Shown: in pieces, positions 33,035 through 41,201 of the stretch
Layout of the letters: the number at the start of each line of letters is the position of its first letter
Numbering within the stretch: position 1 is the stretch's first letter
The notes under the pieces: generated by a model
What the model saw: the letters and a program-made list of their open reading frames with translations, nothing else
The model's database searches: none
Told to the model about the DNA's origin: nothing
Position numbers and translations under genes: made by a program
Source: Christensenella sp964438705
GTDB taxonomy: Bacteria > Bacillota > Clostridia > Christensenellales > Christensenellaceae
Assembly: GCA_964438705.1 (NCBI GenBank)
Contig: CAYTKQ010000015.1
Span: 5,086-69,085, forward strand
Direction: 5' to 3'
DNA length: 64,000 nt

Positions 33035-33458
33035 TATGTGATTTTACCCAGCGAAAGCCTGTGGCAAGCGCCGACCTCCCGGGAGCGCGGCGTTGGTTTC
33101 GCAAAAGCAAGGCCAAAGCATCAGAGCCGCCGCTCCGTGTTCCGGGCGCGTCAGCAAGAAGTACAAGGACTAGCGCCCTGCACAAGGCCCCGTCCGTCGG
33201 CATCTTGCAACAGGCTACGCACCCCGGCATATTAGGGTCGGTGGTGGTTATGTGCACCGCGCGCAGTTTAATTGCGAAGCAATTACCTGTTTGAGCACGG
33301 GCACATGACCATCGGCGGCCCCGCTGACCAGTCTTCTTGGCTGTTTGCGTCCCGCGCGCTTTCACACCGCGTAGCATCGGTTGGGTTAGCGGGATGCAAA
33401 TTCCCGACTGGCGCGTTCATGTACAGCATCACGCCGATCCGCCCGTTCAAAATCACAT
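33035..33458 (+). repeat. Structured non-coding element, copy 1
   Basis: A 424-base stretch without a plausible gene, closely matched by 61623-62003. The ends pair: ATGTGATTTT (33036-33045) with AAAATCACAT (33449-33458). Inside them ACCCA (33046-33050) pairs with TGGGT (33382-33386). Internal hairpins: GCGCCG/CGGCGT (33068-33073, 33088-33093), GGGCGC/GCGCCC (33144-33149, 33173-33178), TAATTGC-GAA-GCAATTA (33269-33285), CGGGA/TCCCG (33390-33394, 33402-33406) and GGCG/CGCC. Copy 1 has about 45 extra bases near 33330-33378. GTGA occurs at the left end and TTCAA at the right end. It lies between serC and rarA, with a TATAAT upstream. It may be an RNA gene, a non-autonomous mobile element, or both. 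Confidence 0.75.
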
Positions 33459-33481
33459 GATTTTTTAAAGGAGCAAAGCAA

Positions 33482-34795
33482 ATGCGCGATCTGTTTTCCG
33501 CCAATCTTGAAAAAAACGCGCCCCTTGCCGACAGGATGCGTCCGCGCACCTTAGACGAGTTTTTGGGGCAGGAGCACATCGTGGGGAAGAACACGCTTCT
33601 TCGCCGTGCCATCGAGGCGGACAAGCTGGGCTCGTGCATTTTTTGGGGGCCACCCGGCTGCGGGAAAAGCACGCTCGCGGCCATCATCGCGCACACCACG
33701 GGCAGCGATTTTTACAAGCTGAACGCGGTCACAAGCGGCGTGAAGGACGTACGCGAGGTGATCGACGAGGCGGAGTCCAACCTTAAAATGTACGGCAGGG
33801 AAAGCTTCCTGCTTTTGGACGAGTGCCACCGCTGGTCGAAGTCCCAGTCCGACAGTGTGCTGCCTGCCATGGAAAGCGGCGTGATCAAGCTAATCGGTTC
33901 TACCACGGAGAACCCGATGGCAGCAATGACGAGCGCCATCGTTTCGCGCTGCCGCCTGTTTGAGTTCTACGGTTTGAACGAGGAGGATGTGAAAAAGGCG
34001 GTCTATCGCGCGGCGGGCGACGAGGAACGCGGGTTTGGCAGCATGGAGCTGACGATCGACGATGAGGCGGCGGCGCACTGGGCCTCCGTTTCCAACGGAG
34101 ACATCCGCTGCGCCTTGAACGCGCTGGAGCTTGCGGTGCTCACCACCCGTCCGGATAAAAAGGGCAGGATACACATCACGCTTGAAATCGCGGAGCAGTC
34201 CATCCAGCAGCGCGCGGTGCGCATGGACGACAACGAATATTACGATATGCTGTCCGCATTTTGCAAATCGCTGCGGGGAAGCGACAGCGACGCGGCGCTC
34301 TTCTGGTTTGCGCGTATGATCTATGCGGGGGTGGACCCGCGCGTGCCCGTACGCCGCATGATTGCGCACGCGTCCGAGGACGTGGGCCTCGCAAATCCGA
34401 GCGTTCTCAATCAGTGCGTCGCCGCCATGCAGGCGCTTGATTTCAACGGCATGCCCGAGGCGCGGCTCAACATCGCGCAGGCAATCATTTATCTATGCGA
34501 ATCGCCCAAATCCAATAGCGTTCTTCTGGCGGTGGACGGCGCTGCGCGCGCCGCGCGCGAGGTGAAGCGGCAGGATGTGCCCGCGCATTTGCAAGACACA
34601 AACTTCGAAAAGGCGAAGCACGAAAAAAAGGGTAAGGATTATCAATACGCGCACGATTTTCCCCGCCACTATGTGAAGCAGCAGTATCTGCCCGACGAGT
34701 TGAAGGACAGGGAGTTCTATCGTCCGTCCATGCAGGGCTACGAGCAGAAGATACATGAATACCGTCGGTTTATTCGCAAGGAAACGAAGGAATAG
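33482..34795 (+). CDS. rarA: Replication-associated recombination protein A (MgsA/RarA)
   Basis: AAA+ ATPase that acts at stalled replication forks and with clamp-loader-like proteins. The 437-residue length is standard. PLADRMRPRTLDEFLGQEHI is the family opening, Walker A GPPGCGKST is at residues 56-64, and Walker B with sensor region reads LLLDECHRWSKSQSD, where most homologues have FIDEIHRFNKAQQD. STTENP is sensor 1, and the C-terminal tetramerisation domain ends in YQYAHDFPRHYVKQQYLPD. The ATG follows AAAGGAG by 8 bases. It begins 23 bases after the repeat element, which might act as its 5' leader. Confidence 0.94.
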   Translation: MRDLFSANLEKNAPLADRMRPRTLDEFLGQEHIVGKNTLLRRAIEADKLGSCIFWGPPGCGKSTLAAIIAHTTGSDFYKLNAVTSGVKDVREVIDEAESNLKMYGRESFLLLDECHRWSKSQSDSVLPAMESGVIKLIGSTTENPMAAMTSAIVSRCRLFEFYGLNEEDVKKAVYRAAGDEERGFGSMELTIDDEAAAHWASVSNGDIRCALNALELAVLTTRPDKKGRIHITLEIAEQSIQQRAVRMDDNEYYDMLSAFCKSLRGSDSDAALFWFARMIYAGVDPRVPVRRMIAHASEDVGLANPSVLNQCVAAMQALDFNGMPEARLNIAQAIIYLCESPKSNSVLLAVDGAARAAREVKRQDVPAHLQDTNFEKAKHEKKGKDYQYAHDFPRHYVKQQYLPDELKDREFYRPSMQGYEQKIHEYRRFIRKETKE

Positions 34796-34797
34796 CA

Positions 34798-34838
34798 AAA
34801 CCTCCTGCCGTAGCATTCCTAAAGCAGGAGGTTTTTTT
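34798..34838. terminator. Bidirectional terminator between rarA and surface protein gene
   Basis: AAACCTCCTGC (34798-34808) pairs with GCAGGAGGTTT (34824-34834), T run to 34837; it stands between two convergent genes. Confidence 0.85.
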
Positions 34839-34856
34839 ACTGCTCTTTTTTGGAGG

Positions 34857-37800
34857 TCAGCCCGCCATGGCGGCTTGCTTATCCTCCGTGTTCTTTTTAT
34901 AGCGCTTGACGCACATCATTGTCACGGCCACGTTGATTGCGGCGAAAACCGCCATCAGCAGCGTCCATCGGTCAAACCATGCCACCGGCAGGCGCATGTC
35001 CTGCGTGAGCAGGAACACCACCGCCGACACGATTGCGACGGCAATGCCCGCAACGGTCATCAGACCGGTTTTTCTTCTGCGTGCATCCTCTTTTTTCTTT
35101 CTGCCCGAGAGCCACACAATGCCTGCGCTCAGGCTGACCACAGCCGACAGGATCATCAGCAGCAGATCCGCGAGTGACCACGAGGCCGCTGCTCCCGCGA
35201 GCGGGATTCCGCTGTCGTTGATACTTTCAGACATTCCGGCATCCTCGAAGACCTGCGCAACGGAGGTCGCGTCATCTGTACGCGCTTCCGGTGCGTCTAT
35301 CGCAACTGCGAAATCCGTGCCCGTGCCGTCCTGTGCAGCCGCAGGGTTTTCCGCAGATGCGGCCGTTTGCTGCGGCGTTGTTTTCACGCTCTTTGGCTGC
35401 GTTTGCGCTGTGTTCTGCGTGATACCGTTGTCGTCCGGCTCGGAAGGGGTCTTCTCTGCACTGCCATTGTTGTCCGGCATGGAAGGCGTTTCCGCTGCGG
35501 TACCGCCGCCGCTTGGCCCCGAAGGCGTTGTCGGCGGCACATTTGTCGAATTATCCGGTGTTTGATCGCCTTTGGATGGTTCGTTGGCCGCCTTGGGCGT
35601 TATGCGCAGTATGCCGTCCGCAAAGGGCGCAAAATCATATTCGTTCGTCACATCCGTGCCGCCGCGCAGGATCACCACGCTTTGAATTACGTTGGGCCGC
35701 GTGCCCGGCTCGGTGATGCTGCTTTCCGGCGTCATTTTTACACGGAACGTATCCGTTTCAAAAAGCGTGCCCTGCGTAAGCGTTGCGTTCGCTGCCATAA
35801 ACGGTGTTCCATCGTACTCCTTTGTGCCGGAGGCCGCCGTAAAGGTCAGGCGTTCACGTGCCCGCCACACGGCGTTCAGAACCGTGTCGCCCTTTATGGT
35901 CATCAGCTGTCCCGGACGGTATAGCCTGCCGTCAAGATCGCTGCGCCATCCTGCAAACACAAGCGTGCCTGCCGTCATACCGTCGGTGCTTTCCTGCACG
36001 CGTGTCTGCGTTCCGAGCATGTAGGTGCTGGGATCGACAGGTGCGATTCCCGCTGCTGCGTCTCCCTTTTCATAGGTCACGCGGAATCCGTCCGTCCTCC
36101 AGTGCGCATAAACGTCATAGCTGCGCTTGATGGCGATCAGGTCGGAGAAGCTTCCGCCCGTGTTGCCCGCGTCCGTCACAAAATACCAGCCAAGGAAGCT
36201 CCCATAGCCGGGAACCTGTACTCCTTCGGTGAGCGGATAGCGTTTGCCGCTTACCGTCATTACGATCGGCTGCGATAAATCCATATACGCTCCGCTGCCC
36301 GCAAATTTCACGTCGATCGGCTGTGTTTCTCCGATGCCGCTCTTTCTTTCATAGAAGGAAACGGTATAATCCGTCGCCTGCCATTTCGCGTACAGCGTCA
36401 CCGTTTCCACGACGGTAGGGGTCAAGCCCCTGTGCGCGCTCGCCGAAACGATGTCGTTTTGCCAGTCCACCGGATTCTGGAACGCGTCGTCGTAATACCA
36501 TCCCTCAAAGATCGCGTTTGCCCGTTGCGGGTCTTGCGGACGATGGCCCGCGATCCGCTCACCGTGCAGCACATTGCTTTTTGCGGCGATGACGCTGCCT
36601 CCGTTGGTTTGATACTGAATATTCACCGGCTTTCTGCCATAATAAAAATCATAGATAAAACCGTCTGCTTGTGCCGTATTCGTGCTTGCGCGCAGTTCCA
36701 TACCATCGATGTTTTTTCCTGAGAATGTCGCTTGATTGGTATAAAGTGTCTGCGAAAGCGTCTCATTTTTCAGATAAGTCCTTCCCGCGTAGCTTTGCAC
36801 GCTTCCTGCGGGCGCGTCCGTAAGCGACTGCCCCGGCAGCGGCTCCGTCCAATAATTCACATCATAACGCACCATGTTTGTGCTGTAGGTGGGATACCAT
36901 GTGATCGTTTTGCTGAACAGCGGGATCATGTCGGCGGAAAGGCTGATTCTTTTGGTCGTGACGTTTGACGAACCGATCCGTGCCGCCGCGGACTGCCATG
37001 AATCCGGCTGCGCGGCAGCGAGCTGCCTGTCCGCATATGCAGAATAGCTGGTCATCGATGTATTCACGCCCAAAGAAGGCCACAGCCCTGAAACATCCTG
37101 CTCATATTTCGCCTGAAACTGGTAAACGACCTGTGTTCCGGGATTTTCAAAGGTCTTGTTTTCCCACGGAGAGCCGCCAAACCAGTTCCACTCCACCGTT
37201 CCGCTTATGGGCGCGGAATCGGAAAGCGCGAATTGCTGCGTATACACACTGCGGTTGTAAAGCACGTTCACCACGCTCTGCCCGTTTCCTTTGAGCGTCG
37301 CGGGGATCGTGCGCCCGTATTCAAAAAATATGAGTTCGTCGGTTGCGGGCAGCAATTTGCTGTCGATTTGCGCCACATCCGAGACGGTTATTCCCGCGGG
37401 AGCAAAGCCCTCCGCCACCTTATATGACGTATAGTCGCGCGGCCACACAAGCACGGTTCCCACAGGGATGTTTGGCTTTTCCAGCCACGACACCACCGAA
37501 TAACGTACCGGTTGTGCCTCCCACACTGCGTGCAGCGTCATCGGTGCCGTAACGGGCGTCGCAAAATCATACGCCGTGCCGTTTTTCTCAAGCGACCACC
37601 ATAAAAACGCATATCCAATGCGTACCGGATCGCCCTCCGGCTTTGCGGCCGCGTCACCCTCCGTCACGAAGGCAGGGTCAAACGCTGATTCCGAGCCGTC
37701 CGCTTCAAAGTGCACATAATGCGCGCCGCTAAAAACCGGCACAAATGTCATATCCCCCGATGCCGTCGCCGTGCCGAACACAAATTCCTTCTCGGTTCCG

Positions 37801-38339
37801 TCGTCGAGCGTCCAGTATAAAAATGTCTTACCAACGGGCGGCGTCGGAATTTTGTCTGTTCTGGGAACGACCTCGTCCTGACGGATGATTTTGGTATCGA
37901 TCACCAGCCCGTGCTGATCCGCAAAGGTGATCGCCACGTCGTCCGAAGAATACTCCTCCACGATTGCCATCGCTGTCGGCGCGTTATCGTCCGCTGTCGG
38001 TGGCTCCGCCTCGATCTGTGCGGTCTTCTGCTCAGGCTCTGATTCCGGCTGCGCCGATACCTCAGGGTCTTCCGGTATTATCGGCCCGATTTCCGGCTCC
38101 GTTTCGTCGGATACGCGCATCGCATCGCTTTCCTCGGGCAGCATCAGCTGCGCTTGCGCCGCGTTCGCGTCATCCTGTTCTTCCTGCGCAAACGCACCCG
38201 TTTGCACCAATCCAAAGCACATCACGACGACAAGGATGATCCCTGCCAATCGAAAAAGTCTTTTTTTGCTTCCTTCTTTTGCCGCGCTGTTTTTTGCCGC
38301 GCGCGCGCCGGATGAATGAGTCTTTTTTTCTATTCTCAT
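34857..38339 (-). CDS. Large repeat-containing surface protein (InlB/Listeria-Bacteroides repeat type)
   Basis: A 1160-residue exported protein. A basic 30-residue extension precedes the signal helix (LAGIILVVVMCFGLVQTGAF). Acidic linker follows (to about 130), then repeated beta modules with the InlB B-repeat/Listeria-Bacteroides signature of aromatic strand plus GWY/GWR and YAKW/VW ends (KTFLYWTLDDGTEK, YAFLWWSLEKNG, EGWYYDDAFQNP with VTLYAKWQ, FLGWYFVTDAG with YAHWR, FAGWRSDLDG). A MucBP/fibronectin-like module and a Thr/Pro/Asn linker (residues 940-1035) come next, then three hydrophobic helices at the C-terminus instead of an LPXTG or NPQTN signal. So it is anchored by membrane helices, not by sortase. 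The ATG at 38339 follows AAGGAG by six bases. Confidence 0.85.
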   Translation of the reverse strand: MRIEKKTHSSGARAAKNSAAKEGSKKRLFRLAGIILVVVMCFGLVQTGAFAQEEQDDANAAQAQLMLPEESDAMRVSDETEPEIGPIIPEDPEVSAQPESEPEQKTAQIEAEPPTADDNAPTAMAIVEEYSSDDVAITFADQHGLVIDTKIIRQDEVVPRTDKIPTPPVGKTFLYWTLDDGTEKEFVFGTATASGDMTFVPVFSGAHYVHFEADGSESAFDPAFVTEGDAAAKPEGDPVRIGYAFLWWSLEKNGTAYDFATPVTAPMTLHAVWEAQPVRYSVVSWLEKPNIPVGTVLVWPRDYTSYKVAEGFAPAGITVSDVAQIDSKLLPATDELIFFEYGRTIPATLKGNGQSVVNVLYNRSVYTQQFALSDSAPISGTVEWNWFGGSPWENKTFENPGTQVVYQFQAKYEQDVSGLWPSLGVNTSMTSYSAYADRQLAAAQPDSWQSAAARIGSSNVTTKRISLSADMIPLFSKTITWYPTYSTNMVRYDVNYWTEPLPGQSLTDAPAGSVQSYAGRTYLKNETLSQTLYTNQATFSGKNIDGMELRASTNTAQADGFIYDFYYGRKPVNIQYQTNGGSVIAAKSNVLHGERIAGHRPQDPQRANAIFEGWYYDDAFQNPVDWQNDIVSASAHRGLTPTVVETVTLYAKWQATDYTVSFYERKSGIGETQPIDVKFAGSGAYMDLSQPIVMTVSGKRYPLTEGVQVPGYGSFLGWYFVTDAGNTGGSFSDLIAIKRSYDVYAHWRTDGFRVTYEKGDAAAGIAPVDPSTYMLGTQTRVQESTDGMTAGTLVFAGWRSDLDGRLYRPGQLMTIKGDTVLNAVWRARERLTFTAASGTKEYDGTPFMAANATLTQGTLFETDTFRVKMTPESSITEPGTRPNVIQSVVILRGGTDVTNEYDFAPFADGILRITPKAANEPSKGDQTPDNSTNVPPTTPSGPSGGGTAAETPSMPDNNGSAEKTPSEPDDNGITQNTAQTQPKSVKTTPQQTAASAENPAAAQDGTGTDFAVAIDAPEARTDDATSVAQVFEDAGMSESINDSGIPLAGAAASWSLADLLLMILSAVVSLSAGIVWLSGRKKKEDARRRKTGLMTVAGIAVAIVSAVVFLLTQDMRLPVAWFDRWTLLMAVFAAINVAVTMMCVKRYKKNTEDKQAAMAG

Positions 38340-38550
38340 ACCCATCTCCTTTTTAAAGCCGACAGCCGCATTTTACTCGTTCTATTTGAGATCATGCAGG
38401 TCGCCGGCCGATTCATTTTATTGATACACGGCAATTGTCAACAAACTGTAGAGGATTCGTTAACAATATTTGAATTTTCACGCAAACCAAAAGCGGATGC
38501 GCGTTCTTTGCGTCGAACGCGGACCCGCATCATCGTAAAGCTGTTTTTTG

Positions 38551-38782
38551 TTACGCCTGTTTGTCCGCCTGCTTCAAAGCGGATTTCGGCGCTAAGGGTG
38601 TTTGTGTCACGGATTCTCCCACAGCGGGTTCTTCGAAAGAGAGCCCTTCCATAAAATATATTGCGGGGTTTTCCACGGGCGGTTCAACCTCCGCAACCTC
38701 CGCAAACGCGGTGAGGGGTACGAGGCCGATTGCCAGGATGGCTGCCAGCAGGACAACAAAAAAGATTTTCAATTTTTTTCAT
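38551..38782 (-). pseudogene. Small secreted peptide gene with apparent frameshift in an A7 tract
   Basis: The open frame from TTG at 38772 gives 73 residues: a signal peptide (KIFFVVLLAAILAIGLVPLT, AFA cleavage) and a short acidic mature part ending in APKSALKQADKQA. The only ATG with a nearby ribosome site is at 38782, but it is followed by seven A and enters the wrong frame. With six A the product would open MKKLKIFFVVLL, a classical signal peptide. So there is either a sequencing error, a real frameshift, programmed or phase-variable slippage, or a weak TTG start. It is 211 bases upstream of the surface protein gene on the same strand. No family is recognised. Confidence 0.5.
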
Positions 38783-38921
38783 CAAATTCTTTGTCACCTT
38801 CCTTCATTCTCGATCACGATGTTATAATAAACGCAAAAGCGCATGACTATAGCGTTTGCGGGCATTGTTGAACAACCGGTTACACTTTGTTTACACCCCG
38901 TTCACAGTATCTTAGGGAACA

Positions 38922-38951
38922 TTGACTTTTTACTGGTTAGCATTATATAAT
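38922..38951 (+). promoter_or_regulatory. Predicted promoter of the restriction-modification operon
   Basis: TTGACT (38922-38927), 18-base spacer, TATAAT (38946-38951), 55 bases before the first methyltransferase. Confidence 0.65.
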
Positions 38952-39005
38952 TATTTTGGGTAATTGTGTAATCAAATATCGGGATTGCACAGGAGGAATT
39001 TTACA

Positions 39006-40124
39006 ATGAAGACGATGATTGATCTTTTCGCCGGTTGTGGCGGATTAAGTTTAGGCCTTGAACATGCTGGCTTTAAGGCTGTATATGCAAATGAAATAAA
39101 TCCGGTTTGTGCCGAAACATATATAAAGAATATCGAAATAGGCTGTGATAACTTTTATATCGGTGACATAAATGACTTGGTTGAGAATTTGAAAAGTGGA
39201 GAAAAGAGTTTTACAAATATTGATTTAGTTAGCGGGGGCCCACCCTGCCAAGGTTTTTCGATGGCAAACAGGCAACGCATCATAGATGACCCTAGAAATG
39301 GGTTATATAAATCATACTTACAATTTTTAAGCATTGTTAAGCCAAAATTCTTTTTGATGGAAAACGTCAAAGGAATGGCAAACAAAATAGATGAGATTTT
39401 TGAAGATTTTTACAATGTTTTAGGTGGCTCATATAACATTGCATATGAGATTCTGAACGCTAAGGATTTTGGGGTTCCGCAGAATCGCGAAAGACTTTTT
39501 ATCATAGGAAACCGTATTGGTGTAGATTCGTGTGCGATTTTTGAAAATATTATTGAAACAAAACACATCTCTTATGTCTTGTATGATGCAATAGCTGACT
39601 TACCACCTTTGGGCATAAACAAAAATAAAAACAAATCATCGATAGAGAATGATGAAGTTGGATATTATCAGCGAGAATACTCCTACTCGGGAACAGAATT
39701 TTATAGATATGTTAATAACGGTTCTGCTGTTAAGTTTGTCTACAATCACAAGAACCGATACAACAACGAGAGGGATATTGAGATCTACACACTGTTGCCA
39801 CAAGGGGAAAATTCTTTGCATAGCAGTATTGCTGATATTATGCCGTATACGTCACGAAATCATATTTTTAAGGACAAATACTTCAAGCTAAAGTCTAATG
39901 ATGTATGCAAGACAATAACATCTCATATGAAGTATGACTGCAACATGTATATTCATCCCACGCAGCCACGAGGTCTTTCTGCACGTGAAGCAGCAAGAGT
40001 GCAGACATTTCCTGATAATTTTATTTTTACTGGGCCACAAAATAGCTGGTACTTACAGATCGGTAATGCAGTACCCGTCAAGTTGGCAAAAGTTATAGGA
40101 GGCGAGATAATAAAATGGCTGTAA
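39006..40124 (+). CDS. DNA (cytosine-5) methyltransferase, first of two
   Basis: A 372-residue type II modification enzyme. Motif I DLFAGCGGLSLGLEHAGF (residues 6-23) binds SAM, motif IV GGPPCQGFS (about 77-85) carries the catalytic Cys, motif VI is the MENVKG segment, motif VIII is QNRERLFIIG, and motif X is QIGNAVPVKLAKVIG at the C-terminus. The target recognition domain (about 190-300) is not recognisable. The ATG follows AGGAGG. It is the first gene of an AT-rich three-gene island, overlaps the second methyltransferase by 10 bases, and is quite different from it in sequence, so the two probably modify different strands of one site or different sites. Confidence 0.95.
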   Translation: MKTMIDLFAGCGGLSLGLEHAGFKAVYANEINPVCAETYIKNIEIGCDNFYIGDINDLVENLKSGEKSFTNIDLVSGGPPCQGFSMANRQRIIDDPRNGLYKSYLQFLSIVKPKFFLMENVKGMANKIDEIFEDFYNVLGGSYNIAYEILNAKDFGVPQNRERLFIIGNRIGVDSCAIFENIIETKHISYVLYDAIADLPPLGINKNKNKSSIENDEVGYYQREYSYSGTEFYRYVNNGSAVKFVYNHKNRYNNERDIEIYTLLPQGENSLHSSIADIMPYTSRNHIFKDKYFKLKSNDVCKTITSHMKYDCNMYIHPTQPRGLSAREAARVQTFPDNFIFTGPQNSWYLQIGNAVPVKLAKVIGGEIIKWL

Positions 40125-41197
40125 ATCATTTAGAGTTGTTTGCAGGGATCGGGGGTTTTAGACTTGCCCTTGATTTATTATGTAAAGACTTCGATTTGCG
40201 TTCTAAAAGCGTAGGTTTTTCTGAAATTGACGCATATGCGACCAATACATACAAAGCCAATTTTGAAACCTCTGACGAAGTAGAAATGGGCGACATAGTC
40301 TCGTTTGTGCACGATAACTCAAATGTCATTAATCTTCCAGATTTTGACTTTTTGTCCGGAGGTTTCCCCTGTCAATCATTTAGCATGATGGGAAAACAGA
40401 ATGGCTTTAACGACATGAGGGGCAACGTCTTTTTCCAAATACTCGAAATAATGAAGATTAAAAAGCCAAAATTCATTTTGTTGGAAAATGTGAAGAATAT
40501 ACTGACACACCTCAAAGGTAAAACCTTTGAGGTGGTTTTGACAGCAATCAAGGATGCTGGTTATCCCTATCTGTACTATGATGTGTTTAATTCTCGAGAC
40601 TTTTCAATAGCTCAAAACAGAAATAGAGTTTATATTCTTGCATTAAAAGAGAAACCATGTAGCGATTTCAAATTTAGCAGTAAAGATGTGATGTCTTGTT
40701 TTAACATAGCAAAACAACACTCATCACTCGTTCAACATAACTATACATTTGAAATCTTAGAAAAGAGTGCAGAAAGTAAATATTATCTTTCTGATGTGAT
40801 AAAACCTACTATTTTAGCTGATGGCTCAAAAAATTTCCAATCTAAATCGTCAATAGACCAGTTGGTAGCTCGCCCTTTGACTGCAACAATGGCAAAGATG
40901 CATCGCGCCTGTCAAGACAACTACTTCAGTGACGACTTCATTTTAAGTGATTCGCCAGAAGAATACGCTAAACAGTTTTTTACAAAAGATGAATTGGCAG
41001 CAAAAAGCATAAGAAGATTGACCCCAAAGGAAGCCTTTATTCTACAGGGCTTTAGCGAAGCTTTTTATGCTAATGCAAAAGAGAAAGGCACAAGTGACTC
41101 TCAGCTATATAAACAAGCAGGTAACGCTGTAACCGTTAATACCGTGTATGCAATTTTACACTATCTTTTAGTCGAAAAGAATATTATCGGGGGGTAA
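40115..41197 (+). CDS. DNA (cytosine-5) methyltransferase, second of two
   Basis: A 360-residue C5 methyltransferase. Motif I is LELFAGIGGFRLALDL (residues 6-21), motif IV is GGFPCQSFSMMGKQNGF with catalytic Cys near residue 87, motif VI is LENVKN, motif VIII is QNRNRVYILA, and motif X is QAGNAVTVNTVYAI. This is the HhaI/HpaII-like type; the first methyltransferase is of another subgroup (PPCQGFS, QNRERLF). Its start lies within the end of that gene. The restriction nuclease gene follows after 4 bases, so all three are in one transcript. The composition is AT-rich and the codon use is unlike the flanking chromosome. Confidence 0.95.
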   Translation: MAVNHLELFAGIGGFRLALDLLCKDFDLRSKSVGFSEIDAYATNTYKANFETSDEVEMGDIVSFVHDNSNVINLPDFDFLSGGFPCQSFSMMGKQNGFNDMRGNVFFQILEIMKIKKPKFILLENVKNILTHLKGKTFEVVLTAIKDAGYPYLYYDVFNSRDFSIAQNRNRVYILALKEKPCSDFKFSSKDVMSCFNIAKQHSSLVQHNYTFEILEKSAESKYYLSDVIKPTILADGSKNFQSKSSIDQLVARPLTATMAKMHRACQDNYFSDDFILSDSPEEYAKQFFTKDELAAKSIRRLTPKEAFILQGFSEAFYANAKEKGTSDSQLYKQAGNAVTVNTVYAILHYLLVEKNIIGG

Positions 41198-41201
41198 ACA
41201 T

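Noticed and set aside
33007..33294. Open frames inside repeat element copies that give similar peptides (KAPSVGILQQATHPGILG type)
   Set aside because: The similarity follows from the DNA repeat. Frames differ in their starts and ends, are broken by indels not divisible by three, and have no ribosome site.
33035..33458. Repeat element as RNase P RNA, tmRNA, 6S RNA or rRNA fragment
   Set aside because: Expected signatures such as GAGGAAAGTC of RNase P or the tRNA-like ends of tmRNA are absent, and such genes are normally single copy.
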